Source: Flavobacteriaceae bacterium UBA5079 (GTDB lineage: Bacteria; Bacteroidota; Bacteroidia; Flavobacteriales; Flavobacteriaceae). From it: a stretch of DNA of 7,838 bases. The stretch lies in contig DIAL01000132.1 of NCBI GenBank assembly GCA_002414705.1, positions 21,934 through 29,771 of the forward strand, given 5' to 3'. The notes beneath the pieces were generated by a model. It was not told where the DNA came from. It did no database searches and was given only the letters and a program-made list of their open reading frames with translations. Within the stretch, counting starts at the first letter, position 1, and each line of letters starts with the position of its first letter. This document shows, piece by piece, positions 1 through 7,269 of this stretch. A program made the position numbers and the translations under genes.

Positions 1-80
1 AAGTACGTCGTGCACGTATCTACTACTTTAGAGGCTTAACTGGTAAGAAAGCTAGAATCAAAGAAAGTATGAAACGTTAA
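1..80 (+). CDS. rplS: 50S ribosomal protein L19, C-terminal end (partial)
   Basis: This is the 3' end of a gene that begins outside the window. The reading frame starts at base 3 and gives 25 residues before TAA at 78-80. The tail contains VRRARIYYFRGLTGKKARIK, the conserved basic C-terminal signature of ribosomal protein L19, which sits at the interface of the 30S and 50S subunits. The R-x-x-x-YY-x-R-x-L-x-GKKARIKE pattern is diagnostic, so the short length does not weaken the call much. A strong intrinsic terminator follows 20 bases after the stop, so this is the end of its transcription unit. The gene is not truncated biologically; only the window edge cuts it. Confidence 0.93.
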   Translation, partial: VRRARIYYFRGLTGKKARIKESMKR

Positions 81-100
81 TATTTTGTTGATAACGTTGA

Positions 101-128
101 AAAGCCCTGTTTTTACAGGGCTTTTTTT
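101..128 (+). terminator. Rho-independent terminator after rplS
   Basis: A perfect 10-bp inverted repeat, AAAGCCCTGT (101-110) and ACAGGGCTTT (115-124), encloses a TTTT loop. The run of T residues extends to 128. The GC-rich core (GCCCTGT/ACAGGGC) stands out in very A+T-rich DNA. It lies 20 bases after the rplS stop and is the expected end of the ribosomal-protein transcript. The A residues at the 5' foot mean it could also act weakly on the opposite strand, but no gene faces it. Confidence 0.93.
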
Positions 129-536
129 ATGAACAAAAGTTAACAAGTCTAGTTAACAAACGGTTGATATCTAGTTGCTTAAAAATTATAAAAAAATAAA
201 ATTGCGCCTTATATTAGCTAAAGAATTACTAGACAATCTAATTGGTTTTGTTCTAAAAAAACAAACTTACTACTAGTTCTTTTAAAGAAACGTTCTTTAT
301 ATATTATTGTTTTTTGAGGTTTTAAAGGGAATTGCTTTAAGTAGCTTGGAACTTAAAAATCATGATACTTTTTACTATGCTAGATGTGTAAGCAGGTAGT
401 AGGTTAGAAAAAGTTGAAAGTTTTAAATGTCTATTAGAAACGAAAGTGAGAATTAGACAATGAAACAATGTTTTGAGTATACGTAATTCATGAGAGTGAA
501 TTATAAAAAGACAGAACATCAAGAAAAACAGTAAAC
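129..536. other. Non-coding A+T-rich stretch, no gene found
   Basis: About 400 bases with stops in every + frame and no recognisable protein, tRNA or rRNA signature. Short structures are present: a direct repeat GTTAACAA (140-147 and 152-159), a small palindrome TTCTTT/AAAGAA (277-289), and modest stem-loops TGTCTA/TAGACA (428-433 with 454-459) and TAATTCA/TGAATTA (484-490 with 497-503). Repeats this short are expected by chance in such A+T-rich sequence, so none is given a function. A minus-strand open frame of 85 codons (337-594) crosses the region but has no family resemblance and no promoter I can see. Confidence 0.6.
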
Positions 537-738
537 TGAAACATTTTAACAACAGATCAATACATTTTGAAAGTTGTACTTTAAAATGTTTCATTTTTGA
601 AATAGTGCGACATAAATTGAATCATGTATAATTTTACATGTTGGAATCGGAAGATTGCATAGATTATGTTAAGGCTGTTTCAAAAGAAAGCCATGTCAAG
701 CCAGACGTTCGTCTGATATGATATGGCTTTTGTTTTTT
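537..738. repeat. Cluster of abutting inverted repeats, possible structured RNA or palindromic element
   Basis: Three stems follow one another with no unpaired base between them. Stem A pairs 537-548 with 582-593 (TGAAACATTTTA, perfect) and continues as ACAAC/GTTGT (549-553 with 573-577) and TCAA/TTGA (557-560 with 567-570). Stem B pairs 594-606 with 674-686 (13 bp including three G-U pairs), continues as 609-615 with 664-670 (one G-U), and encloses a palindrome CATGTA/TACATG (623-628 with 635-640). Stem C pairs 687-698 with 719-730 and is followed by a T-rich tract. A folded transcript, an RNA gene, a mRNA leader or a decayed mobile element with terminal repeats are all possible. The pairing is seen directly; the function is not known. 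I do not recognise it as tmRNA, RNase P RNA, SRP RNA or a named riboswitch. Confidence 0.45.
687..738 (+). terminator. Terminator-like hairpin upstream of the pentapeptide gene
   Basis: AAAGCCATGTCA (687-698) pairs with TGATATGGCTTT (719-730), 12 bp with one G-U pair. Inside it, after a 3x3 internal loop, CAGAC (702-706) pairs with GTCTG (711-715) around a GTTC loop. The downstream foot runs into TTGTTTTTT (730-738), the layout of an intrinsic terminator on the + strand. No + strand gene lies directly upstream, and the next start codon is at 787. It could therefore end a non-coding transcript from 537-686 or act as an attenuator in the leader of the pentapeptide gene. Confidence 0.6.
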
Positions 739-786
739 ATGTCAACCATTTTTGAGTAATTTGGCTGCTTTCAAATTTCAGTTTAT

Positions 787-1359
787 ATGAATTTACCCTT
801 CATTTGCGATAAAATATTTAAGAAACAAATTTATACAGATAAACCCCTACCAAAAGCTGAGTACGATAATTGCCAATTTATAGATTGTAATTTTTCAGAT
901 GCTTTTCTTTCCTATATATCATTCATTGATTGCGAATTTATAAACTGCAATTTAAGTTCGGCTAAAGTAAAAGACGCTACGTTTAAAGACGTTATATTTT
1001 CTGATTGTAAAATAATGGGTGTTTTATTTAATATGTGTAATCCGTTTCTACTAGCACTTTCTTTTAAAAACTGCTCATTAAATCTATCTGCTTTTAATAA
1101 TCTAAAATTAAAAGGCACAGTATTTAATTTGTGCTCTCTTAAACAAACCGACTTTTCTGATGCAGACCTCTCCTATTCTACCTTTTTAAATAGCGATTTG
1201 GATCAGACTATTTTCAACAAAACAAATTTATCTCACGCAGATTTTACTACGTCAAAAAACATCATATTAAATCCAGAATTTAATAATTTAAACGCTGCAA
1301 AATTTTCAAAAGAAAATGTATTAGGTCTATTAACGTCTTTCAACATTATCATTGAATGA
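787..1359 (+). CDS. Pentapeptide-repeat protein, Qnr/McbG-like type
   Basis: A 190-residue protein made almost wholly of pentapeptide repeats with Phe or Leu at the inward centre position. Block 1 has centres every five residues from F31 to F81 (F31, F36, L41, F46, F51, L56, V61, F66, F71, I76, F81). A two-residue slip around CNP (84-86) breaks the register. Block 2 then alternates F and L perfectly from F93 to F153. The C-terminus (about 170-190, GLLTSFNIIIE) resembles the closing helix and strand of this family. Such repeats fold as a right-handed quadrilateral beta-helix. Length and two-block layout resemble McbG (about 187 residues) and Qnr (about 218), which shield DNA gyrase from microcin B17 or quinolones. 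Gyrase binding is inference here, as many such proteins have no known target. There is no signal peptide, so it is probably cytoplasmic. The ATG has no Shine-Dalgarno sequence, as usual in Bacteroidota. It lies 122 bases before an efflux operon and may or may not be co-transcribed. Confidence 0.85.
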   Translation: MNLPFICDKIFKKQIYTDKPLPKAEYDNCQFIDCNFSDAFLSYISFIDCEFINCNLSSAKVKDATFKDVIFSDCKIMGVLFNMCNPFLLALSFKNCSLNLSAFNNLKLKGTVFNLCSLKQTDFSDADLSYSTFLNSDLDQTIFNKTNLSHADFTTSKNIILNPEFNNLNAAKFSKENVLGLLTSFNIIIE

Positions 1360-1442
1360 TTAGCTCCTGAATCCCTGTTGGTTTTGCATATAAATTTTGT
1401 TTTTTTATGATTTTTTTAAGACTACTAAATTAAACTTAAAGA

Positions 1443-1450
1443 TAGTTTTG
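1443..1450 (+). promoter_or_regulatory. Candidate Bacteroidota -7 element before the efflux operon
   Basis: TAGTTTTG matches the Bacteroidota -7 consensus TAnnTTTG. It lies 31 bases before the adaptor start at 1482, giving a short leader. No convincing TTG/TTTG -33 element is found at the usual spacing, so this rests on the -7 match and its position alone. It would let the efflux operon be transcribed independently of the pentapeptide gene. Confidence 0.4.
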
Positions 1451-1481
1451 TGGTCTAATAACTACACCTAACCAGTTCCAA

Positions 1482-2615
1482 ATGCGAAACATTATACTTT
1501 CAATTTTAGGAGTCATACTTATTATTGGCTCATTTTTTATTGCTAAAAATTTAATTGACAACAAAACAAAGCCAAAACCTGTTATAGAAAAGGTTGTAAA
1601 AACGGTGTATACAGATACAGTTAAGAACACAACCATTCCTATTTTAATTCCTGCAAATGGTAGTTTAGTAGCAAAACGACGTGTGGAATTATATGCTGAA
1701 GTTCAAGGTGTTTTTAAATCTGGAAATAAATTATTTAAACCAGGACAACATTATAAAAAGGGAGAAACGCTTATTAAAATAGATGCCTCGGAATATTATG
1801 CAAGTGTTCAATCTGCAAAAAGCAATCTATATAACACAATTGCTGCAATTATGCCAGATTTACGTTTAGATTTTCCAAATATGTTCCAAAAGTGGCAAGG
1901 GTATTTAAATAGCTTCGATTTAAATAAAACAACACCAAAACTTCCTGAAATGACATCAGATAAAGAAAATTATTTTATTACTGGTCGTGGTATTGTTTCA
2001 AGTTATTATACAGTTAAAAATTTAGAACAACGTTTGGCAAAATATAATATGTCAGCGCCTTTTAATGGTATACTAATAGAAGCGTTAACGAATGAAGGTG
2101 CCTTAATTAGGAGTGGGCAAAAGTTAGGAGAATATATAGACCCATCAGTTTACGAAATGGAAATAGCCTTAAGTAAATCCTACGCCAGCTTATTAAAAGT
2201 TGGAGAGTCTGTTGAGCTTCAAAACATAGAACATACAGAACGTTTTACTGGGCAAGTTTCCCGTGTTAATGGAAGTATTGATGCAGCTACCCAAACCATA
2301 ACAGCATTCATCGAAGTTAAAAATGACCGTCTTAAGGAAGGCATGTATTTGGAAGCCAGTTTAAATGCCAAGGAAGAAGAAAATGCCATTGAAATTAATA
2401 GAAATTTAATGTTAGATGGGAACCAAATATTCATTATAAACGATAACGTTTTGGATGTCATTAATGTTAAACCAGTATTTTATTCTGAAACAACGGTTGT
2501 TTTAAAAAATGTTCCAGATGGAACCATTATTCTTAAAAAACCTGTTATTGGTGCCTATCCAGGCATGCTTGTTAAGCAATTTACAGAAAATATCACTTTA
2601 GAGGACAACCAATAA
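1482..2615 (+). CDS. RND efflux periplasmic adaptor subunit (HlyD/membrane fusion protein family)
   Basis: A 377-residue adaptor that would link the inner-membrane pump encoded next to the outer-membrane channel encoded third. A single N-terminal membrane segment (about 4-21) has no lipobox cysteine, so it is a membrane-anchored rather than lipid-anchored adaptor. The split lipoyl domain is visible as half one (about 66-101, with G75, PGQ 87-89 and G94 before LIKID) and half two (about 190-219, with SAPFNG at 191-196). Between them lies the hairpin region (102-187), which is not a plain heptad coiled coil but holds a Pro-, Trp- and Tyr-rich stretch (125-156), a variant I associate with Bacteroidota adaptors. 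A beta-barrel domain (about 224-298) and a membrane-proximal domain (about 303-370) follow. The pump gene starts 3 bases after the stop, so the two are almost certainly in one operon. The substrate cannot be deduced. Confidence 0.9.
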   Translation: MRNIILSILGVILIIGSFFIAKNLIDNKTKPKPVIEKVVKTVYTDTVKNTTIPILIPANGSLVAKRRVELYAEVQGVFKSGNKLFKPGQHYKKGETLIKIDASEYYASVQSAKSNLYNTIAAIMPDLRLDFPNMFQKWQGYLNSFDLNKTTPKLPEMTSDKENYFITGRGIVSSYYTVKNLEQRLAKYNMSAPFNGILIEALTNEGALIRSGQKLGEYIDPSVYEMEIALSKSYASLLKVGESVELQNIEHTERFTGQVSRVNGSIDAATQTITAFIEVKNDRLKEGMYLEASLNAKEEENAIEINRNLMLDGNQIFIINDNVLDVINVKPVFYSETTVVLKNVPDGTIILKKPVIGAYPGMLVKQFTENITLEDNQ

Positions 2616-2618
2616 ATT

Positions 2619-5600
2619 ATGAGAAAATTAATTACATATTTTATTCGGTATCATGTAGCCGTTAATGTTTTTATTATTGCATTTTTTGCTTTTGGAATAT
2701 TAGGTGTCATGTCTTTAAAATCGTCATTTTTCCCGCTAGTCGATTCTAAAATAATTAATATCAGTATTGCCTATCCAGGTGCTTCACCTCAAGAAATAGA
2801 GGAAGGAATTGTGCTCCAAATTGAAGACAACCTGAAGGGATTAAAAGGTGTAGACAGAGTCACGTCTACTTCAAGAGAAAATAGTGGATCTATTACTGTA
2901 GAAATTGAAAAAGGCGAAAATATAGACTTCATGCTACTAGAAGTTAAAAATGCTGTAGATCGTGTCCCTTCGTTTCCAACTGGAATGGAACCTTTGGTGG
3001 TTTCTAAACAAGAAGAAATTAGAGAAACTATTTCATTTGCTTTAAGTGGAAACAATGTTCCTCTCGCTACGTTAAAACAAATTGGTAGACAGGTTGAGAA
3101 TGATTTACGAGCTATTGATGGTATTTCGCAAGTTACAGTATCGGGTTATCCTGAAGAAGAAATTGAAATTGCCGTAAACGAAAATAATTTACTAGCTTAT
3201 AATTTAACGTTTTCAGATGTTTCAAAAGCGGTAGCATCTTCAAATATTTTAATTACTGGAGGAAACATCAAAACCAATGCAGAAGAGTATTTAATACGTG
3301 CCAACAACCGCTCCTATTATGGTGACGAGCTTTCAAACATTATTGTTAAAGCCACTCAAGAAGGAAAAATTGTACGATTAAAGGATGTCGCAATTATACG
3401 TGATCGTTTTTCCGAAACGCCAAAAGCTACTTATTTTAATAAGAATCTATCGGTAAATATTTCGGTAACAAGTACCAATAATGAAGATTTAATGTCTTCT
3501 GCCGAAAAAGTAAAAATTTATATAAATGAGTATAACCAAAAGCACGAAAATGTACGATTAGATATTGTTAGAGATTTGTCAATTACATTAAATCAACGGA
3601 CGAAATTATTAACTGAAAACGCCATTGTTGGGATGATTTTAGTGTTAGTTTTTCTATCCTTATTTCTAAACACACGTCTGGCATTTTGGGTGGCATTTGG
3701 ATTGCCTATTTCATTTTTAGGAATGTTCATTTTTGCAGGACAGTTTGATGTTACCATTAACGTATTATCCTTATTTGGGATGATTATCGTAATTGGTATT
3801 TTAGTAGATGATGGTATTGTAATTGCCGAAAATATTTATCAGCATTACGAAAAAGGGAAAACACCAATTCAAGCAGCTGTAGATGGAACAATGGAAGTTT
3901 TACCTCCTGTAGTTTCTGCTATTATTACAACCTTATTAGCGTTTTCTTTATTCTTGTTTTTAGATAGTAGAATTGGCGAATTTTTTAGTGAAGTTTCTGT
4001 AATTGTAATTTTAACTTTAGTCGTTTCATTAGTTGAAGCGCTCATCATATTACCTGCGCATTTAGCGCATTCTAAAGCATTAAGAAAACAAGTTCCTGAA
4101 GCGAATCCTTCAAAAGTTAAACAGTTTTTTGCCAAAATGCGTGGCATTAATGCGTTTGGAGATCGGATTATGAGATTCTTAAGAGATCGCGTTTATACAC
4201 CAATATTACTGTTCGTTTTAAAATTTAAAATGCTGTCATTAGGTATTTTTATAGCTCTTTTAGTGTTGACATTTGGAGCTATAGGTGGTGGTATTATTGG
4301 AGTAACTATTTTCCCTTCCATTGCTAGTGATCGTATATCTATAGATTTAGATATGCCTAACGGAACCAATGTCAAAGTAACGGATTCTATTATTTCTATG
4401 ATAGAAGAAAAATCCTTTATTGTGAATGAAGAATTGACTGAAAAATATTTAAAAGGCACCGATAAAGTTCTTTTTGAAAACACCATACTAACATTAAACA
4501 GTAGCTCTAGCGCACAATTAGTTATTAATTTATTGCCTGGTGAAGAAAGACCAGATGCTATTAATTCTTCATTAGTTGCAAACCGATTACGGGAGTTAGT
4601 TGGTCCTGTAATTGGTACCGAACGCTTAATTTTTGGTTCTGGTGGAAATTTTGGTGGTAGCCCTGTTTCTGTTGCTTTATTAGGTAATAATATTACCGAA
4701 TTGAAAGCTGCTAAAATGGAATTAAAAAACATTTTAGAAGAAAATCCATTACTAAAAGATATTGAAGACAATGATCCTGCTGGTATAAAAGAAATTCGAC
4801 TAGAATTGAAAGAAACAGCTTATTTATTAGGCTTGGATCTTACTACGGTTATGAGTCAAATTCGTTCTGGTTTTTTTGGTTCTCAAGTACAACGTTTTCA
4901 AAGAGGTCAAGATGAAATAAAAGTTTGGGTGCGCTATGATCGTCCAAACCGAGAATCCATTAACGATTTGGAAGATATGCGTATTATAACACCTTTAGGC
5001 GAACGAATTTCCTTAAAGGATATTGCGACCTATACTATTGTTCGTGGTGATGTTGCTATCAATCATTTAGAGGGTAAACGTGAAATTCGCGTGTCTGCAG
5101 ATTTAAAAGACCCTAGCTCTAGTGCTACAGATATTCTTGATGATATAAAAAATGTGTCTATTCCCGAATTACAATCCAAATACCCAACTATTTCGGCTTC
5201 TTTTGAAGGACAAAATCGAGAAGCTCAAAAGCTATCGTCATCTATTTCTAGTGCAGGAACTATTATTTTACTATTAATTTATATAACAATAGCCTTTACT
5301 TTCAGAAGTTATAGTCAACCATTATTATTACTATTATTAATTCCGTTTAGTTTAACCGCTGTTGCTTGGGGACATTGGTTATTAGGATTTCCAGTAAATG
5401 TATTATCCTTATTAGGAATAATTGCACTTATCGGAATTATGGTGAATGATGGATTAGTACTAATAGGTAAATTTAATACGAATTTAAAGGAAGGCATGTC
5501 GTTCGATTTAGCACTTTCTGATGCTGGAAAATCTAGATTTAGGGCTATTTTCTTAACATCTTTAACTACAATAGCAGGATTGGCACCTTTATTATTAGAA

Positions 5601-5816
5601 AAAAGCAGACAAGCACAATTTTTAAAACCTATGGCAATTTCAATCTCATTCGGGATTGCTTATGCTACTATTTTGACATTATTAGTGCTGCCGTTATTTT
5701 TATCATTTAGTAATAGTATCAAGAAAAATGTTAAATGGCTTTACACAAACAAAACAGTAACAAAAGAAGAAGTTGAACGCGCCATTAAAGAACAGAAAGA
5801 AGAAAATGAGCACTAA
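2619..5816 (+). CDS. RND family efflux pump, inner-membrane permease (AcrB-like)
   Basis: A 1065-residue RND permease, close to the usual length of 1,020-1,070. It should use the proton gradient to push substrates from the periplasm or outer leaflet into the adaptor-channel assembly. The duplicated RND plan is clear: TM1 (about 10-32), a first large periplasmic domain (33-330), TM2-TM6 (about 334-483), a cytoplasmic helix (about 495-525), TM7 (about 540-566), a second periplasmic domain (567-873), then TM8-TM12 (about 876-1031). TM4 has the paired aspartates D397-D398 in GILVDDGIVIAENIY, equivalent to AcrB D407/D408 of the proton relay. At the TM10 site of AcrB Lys940 the sequence reads IMVNDGLVLIG, with Asn943-Asp944 instead of lysine. 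This supports an RND branch distinct from classical AcrB, and drug versus other substrates cannot be settled. The charged tail (about 1034-1065) is Lys/Glu-rich. The last 11 bases overlap the outer-membrane gene, which implies coupled translation. Confidence 0.94.
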   Translation: MRKLITYFIRYHVAVNVFIIAFFAFGILGVMSLKSSFFPLVDSKIINISIAYPGASPQEIEEGIVLQIEDNLKGLKGVDRVTSTSRENSGSITVEIEKGENIDFMLLEVKNAVDRVPSFPTGMEPLVVSKQEEIRETISFALSGNNVPLATLKQIGRQVENDLRAIDGISQVTVSGYPEEEIEIAVNENNLLAYNLTFSDVSKAVASSNILITGGNIKTNAEEYLIRANNRSYYGDELSNIIVKATQEGKIVRLKDVAIIRDRFSETPKATYFNKNLSVNISVTSTNNEDLMSSAEKVKIYINEYNQKHENVRLDIVRDLSITLNQRTKLLTENAIVGMILVLVFLSLFLNTRLAFWVAFGLPISFLGMFIFAGQFDVTINVLSLFGMIIVIGILVDDGIVIAENIYQHYEKGKTPIQAAVDGTMEVLPPVVSAIITTLLAFSLFLFLDSRIGEFFSEVSVIVILTLVVSLVEALIILPAHLAHSKALRKQVPEANPSKVKQFFAKMRGINAFGDRIMRFLRDRVYTPILLFVLKFKMLSLGIFIALLVLTFGAIGGGIIGVTIFPSIASDRISIDLDMPNGTNVKVTDSIISMIEEKSFIVNEELTEKYLKGTDKVLFENTILTLNSSSSAQLVINLLPGEERPDAINSSLVANRLRELVGPVIGTERLIFGSGGNFGGSPVSVALLGNNITELKAAKMELKNILEENPLLKDIEDNDPAGIKEIRLELKETAYLLGLDLTTVMSQIRSGFFGSQVQRFQRGQDEIKVWVRYDRPNRESINDLEDMRIITPLGERISLKDIATYTIVRGDVAINHLEGKREIRVSADLKDPSSSATDILDDIKNVSIPELQSKYPTISASFEGQNREAQKLSSSISSAGTIILLLIYITIAFTFRSYSQPLLLLLLIPFSLTAVAWGHWLLGFPVNVLSLLGIIALIGIMVNDGLVLIGKFNTNLKEGMSFDLALSDAGKSRFRAIFLTSLTTIAGLAPLLLEKSRQAQFLKPMAISISFGIAYATILTLLVLPLFLSFSNSIKKNVKWLYTNKTVTKEEVERAIKEQKEENEH

Positions 5817-7122
5817 AAACGTTATCATATACAGTTTAATTTTACTGTCCATTCCCGTATTTTCACAAAATATTTTAAATCCAGAAGATGCCTTTTCAAT
5901 GGCTTTGGAGCATAACTACGGTATTAAAATTACTAATAATACATTAGAGATTGCAGAAAACAATACCAGTATTTTAAACTCTGGATATTTACCAAGCGTT
6001 ACTGGAAATGCAGGAGCTACTTACAATTTAGATAATACGGAAGCCCAATTTTCTAATGGCGGAAGTACTGTTTTGAATGGCGCAGAAAGTTCGCGTTATA
6101 ACGCATCCGTTAACTTAAATTATACCGTTTTTGATGGAATGGGCAGGCAGTATAATTACAAACGCCTAAAAGAAGAATATTTCTTGTCTAAATTGGAAGC
6201 CAGAGAGACCATTGAAAACGTAGTTCTCCAATTATTCACAATCTACTACGACTTGGCTAAAACATCTGAAAACACACTAGCTTTAGAGCAAACTTTAGCT
6301 ATTTCAAAAGATAGATTATTAAGAGCCGAATATCAATTTGAATATGGCCAAGACACCAAGTTAGGTGTTCTAAATGCACAAGTGGATATTAATAATGATA
6401 GTATAAATCTCATTAATATTAAACAACAATTAAAAAACACTAAACGCGATTTAAATGTAGTAATGGGTAATCAGATTACTGAAGACTTTAATGTTAAAAC
6501 CGACCTTACGTTTTTATTAGATTTAGATAAAGACGTATTATTATCTAAAACCAAAGCTAATAATGTGGCCTTATTACAAGCAGAAAAAAATATTTCAATA
6601 GGCGAATTAGATATTAAATCCCGAAAATCTCAATACTTACCAACAGTTGGATTAATTGGCTCTTATGGTTGGAATAAAAATAATAATAATGCGGCTTCTT
6701 TTGCCACTACCACATCCAACACAGGACTATCAGGCGGTATTAACCTAGCTTGGGATTTATTTGATGGAGGTAGCACCATTACACAAGTAAAGAATACCAA
6801 AATCAATTTAAATAATCAAAAACTCCAAAAAGAAGAGCTGTTAATGAATGTTGAACGCGACTTTTATAATGCTTGGGAAGACTATCAAAACAAACTGGTT
6901 ATTTTTAAAGTTCAAGAAAACAATATAGTAACATCAGAAAATAATTTTGAACGCACTCAAGAAAAATTTAAACTTGGGCAAGCGACTTCTATTGAGTTCA
7001 GACAAGCGCAGTTAAATCTTCGAAATGCAGAATTAAGCAGAAATCAGGCAAAATACGATGCCAAACTTGCAGAGTTAACTGTGTTGCAAATAAGTGGCGA
7101 TTTAGTAAATGTAGAATTCTAA
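5806..7122 (+). CDS. TolC-like outer-membrane efflux channel
   Basis: A 438-residue outer-membrane factor forming the exit duct of the tripartite pump. The start chosen is ATG at 5806: it gives a clean type I signal peptide (MSTKNVIIYSLILLSIPVFS, cut before Q21) and is preceded by a purine-rich tract (5791-5805). An in-frame TTG at 5773 would add 11 charged residues in front of the signal peptide and is unlikely. Two outer-membrane efflux protein (OEP) repeats are visible, about 23-215 and 250-432. Each holds a beta-strand motif (YTVFDGMGR near 106-114; WDLFDGGS near 316-323) and a helical motif beginning GQ (GQDTKLGVLNAQ 181-192; GQATSIEFRQAQ 391-402), the internal duplication typical of TolC. 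No lipobox cysteine is present, unlike OprM. An Asn-rich loop (290-295) probably lies at the outer surface. It overlaps the pump gene by 11 bases. No terminator of quality follows the stop. Confidence 0.92.
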   Translation: MSTKNVIIYSLILLSIPVFSQNILNPEDAFSMALEHNYGIKITNNTLEIAENNTSILNSGYLPSVTGNAGATYNLDNTEAQFSNGGSTVLNGAESSRYNASVNLNYTVFDGMGRQYNYKRLKEEYFLSKLEARETIENVVLQLFTIYYDLAKTSENTLALEQTLAISKDRLLRAEYQFEYGQDTKLGVLNAQVDINNDSINLINIKQQLKNTKRDLNVVMGNQITEDFNVKTDLTFLLDLDKDVLLSKTKANNVALLQAEKNISIGELDIKSRKSQYLPTVGLIGSYGWNKNNNNAASFATTTSNTGLSGGINLAWDLFDGGSTITQVKNTKINLNNQKLQKEELLMNVERDFYNAWEDYQNKLVIFKVQENNIVTSENNFERTQEKFKLGQATSIEFRQAQLNLRNAELSRNQAKYDAKLAELTVLQISGDLVNVEF

Positions 7123-7221
7123 AAAATAGGTATTAAAAATTGTTAATTATTCAATTTGAACCGTTAGCATTTAATAAAACCCAATAATACTATATCTCAC
7201 AAAATTCCAAGTGGATTTTTG

Positions 7222-7229
7222 TATCTTTG
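7222..7229 (+). promoter_or_regulatory. Bacteroidota -7 promoter element for icd
   Basis: TATCTTTG is an exact match to the TAnnTTTG -7 consensus recognised by the Bacteroidota primary sigma factor. It lies 47 bases before the icd start, predicting transcription from about 7235 and a leader of roughly 40 bases. No good -33 TTTG is seen 17-23 bases upstream, which is common in this phylum. It indicates icd has its own promoter and does not depend on the efflux operon. Confidence 0.65.
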
Positions 7230-7269
7230 CTTTGTTAAAAAAACGGTTTAATTACTCACTAAAAACTAA

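Noticed and set aside
140..159. GTTAACAA direct repeat as an operator or attachment site
   Set aside because: Only two short copies in A+T-rich DNA, with no nearby promoter, integrase or gene to give it meaning.
428..503. Small stem-loops at 428-459 and 484-503 as part of a larger RNA gene
   Set aside because: Arms of 6-7 bp made mostly of A and T are expected by chance here, and an unpaired 33-base gap separates them from the stronger block at 537.
337..594. Minus-strand open frame of 85 codons with a hydrophobic N-terminal third
   Set aside because: It has no recognisable family, no plausible promoter, and a composition like random A+T-rich DNA. Its start codon sits inside the arm of a perfect inverted repeat, so the structure explains the region better.
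537..738. tmRNA, RNase P RNA, SRP RNA or 6S RNA
   Set aside because: None of the conserved sequence signatures of the first three is present, and the layout of separate abutting stems does not match the single long rod with central bubble of 6S RNA.
4193..4771. Minus-strand open frame of 192 codons inside the pump gene
   Set aside because: It is antisense to a strongly conserved RND coding sequence and shows low-complexity Ser/Asn/Ile composition with no domain. It is a shadow of the real gene.
5773..5805. Upstream TTG start for the outer-membrane channel
   Set aside because: It would place 11 residues, mostly basic, before a well-formed signal peptide and deepen the overlap with the pump gene. 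ATG at 5806 fits better.
7123..7221. Terminator after the efflux operon
   Set aside because: The best candidate is a 6-bp A+T-only inverted repeat (AAATTG 7137-7142 with CAATTT 7152-7157) without a T-tract. This is too weak to call.
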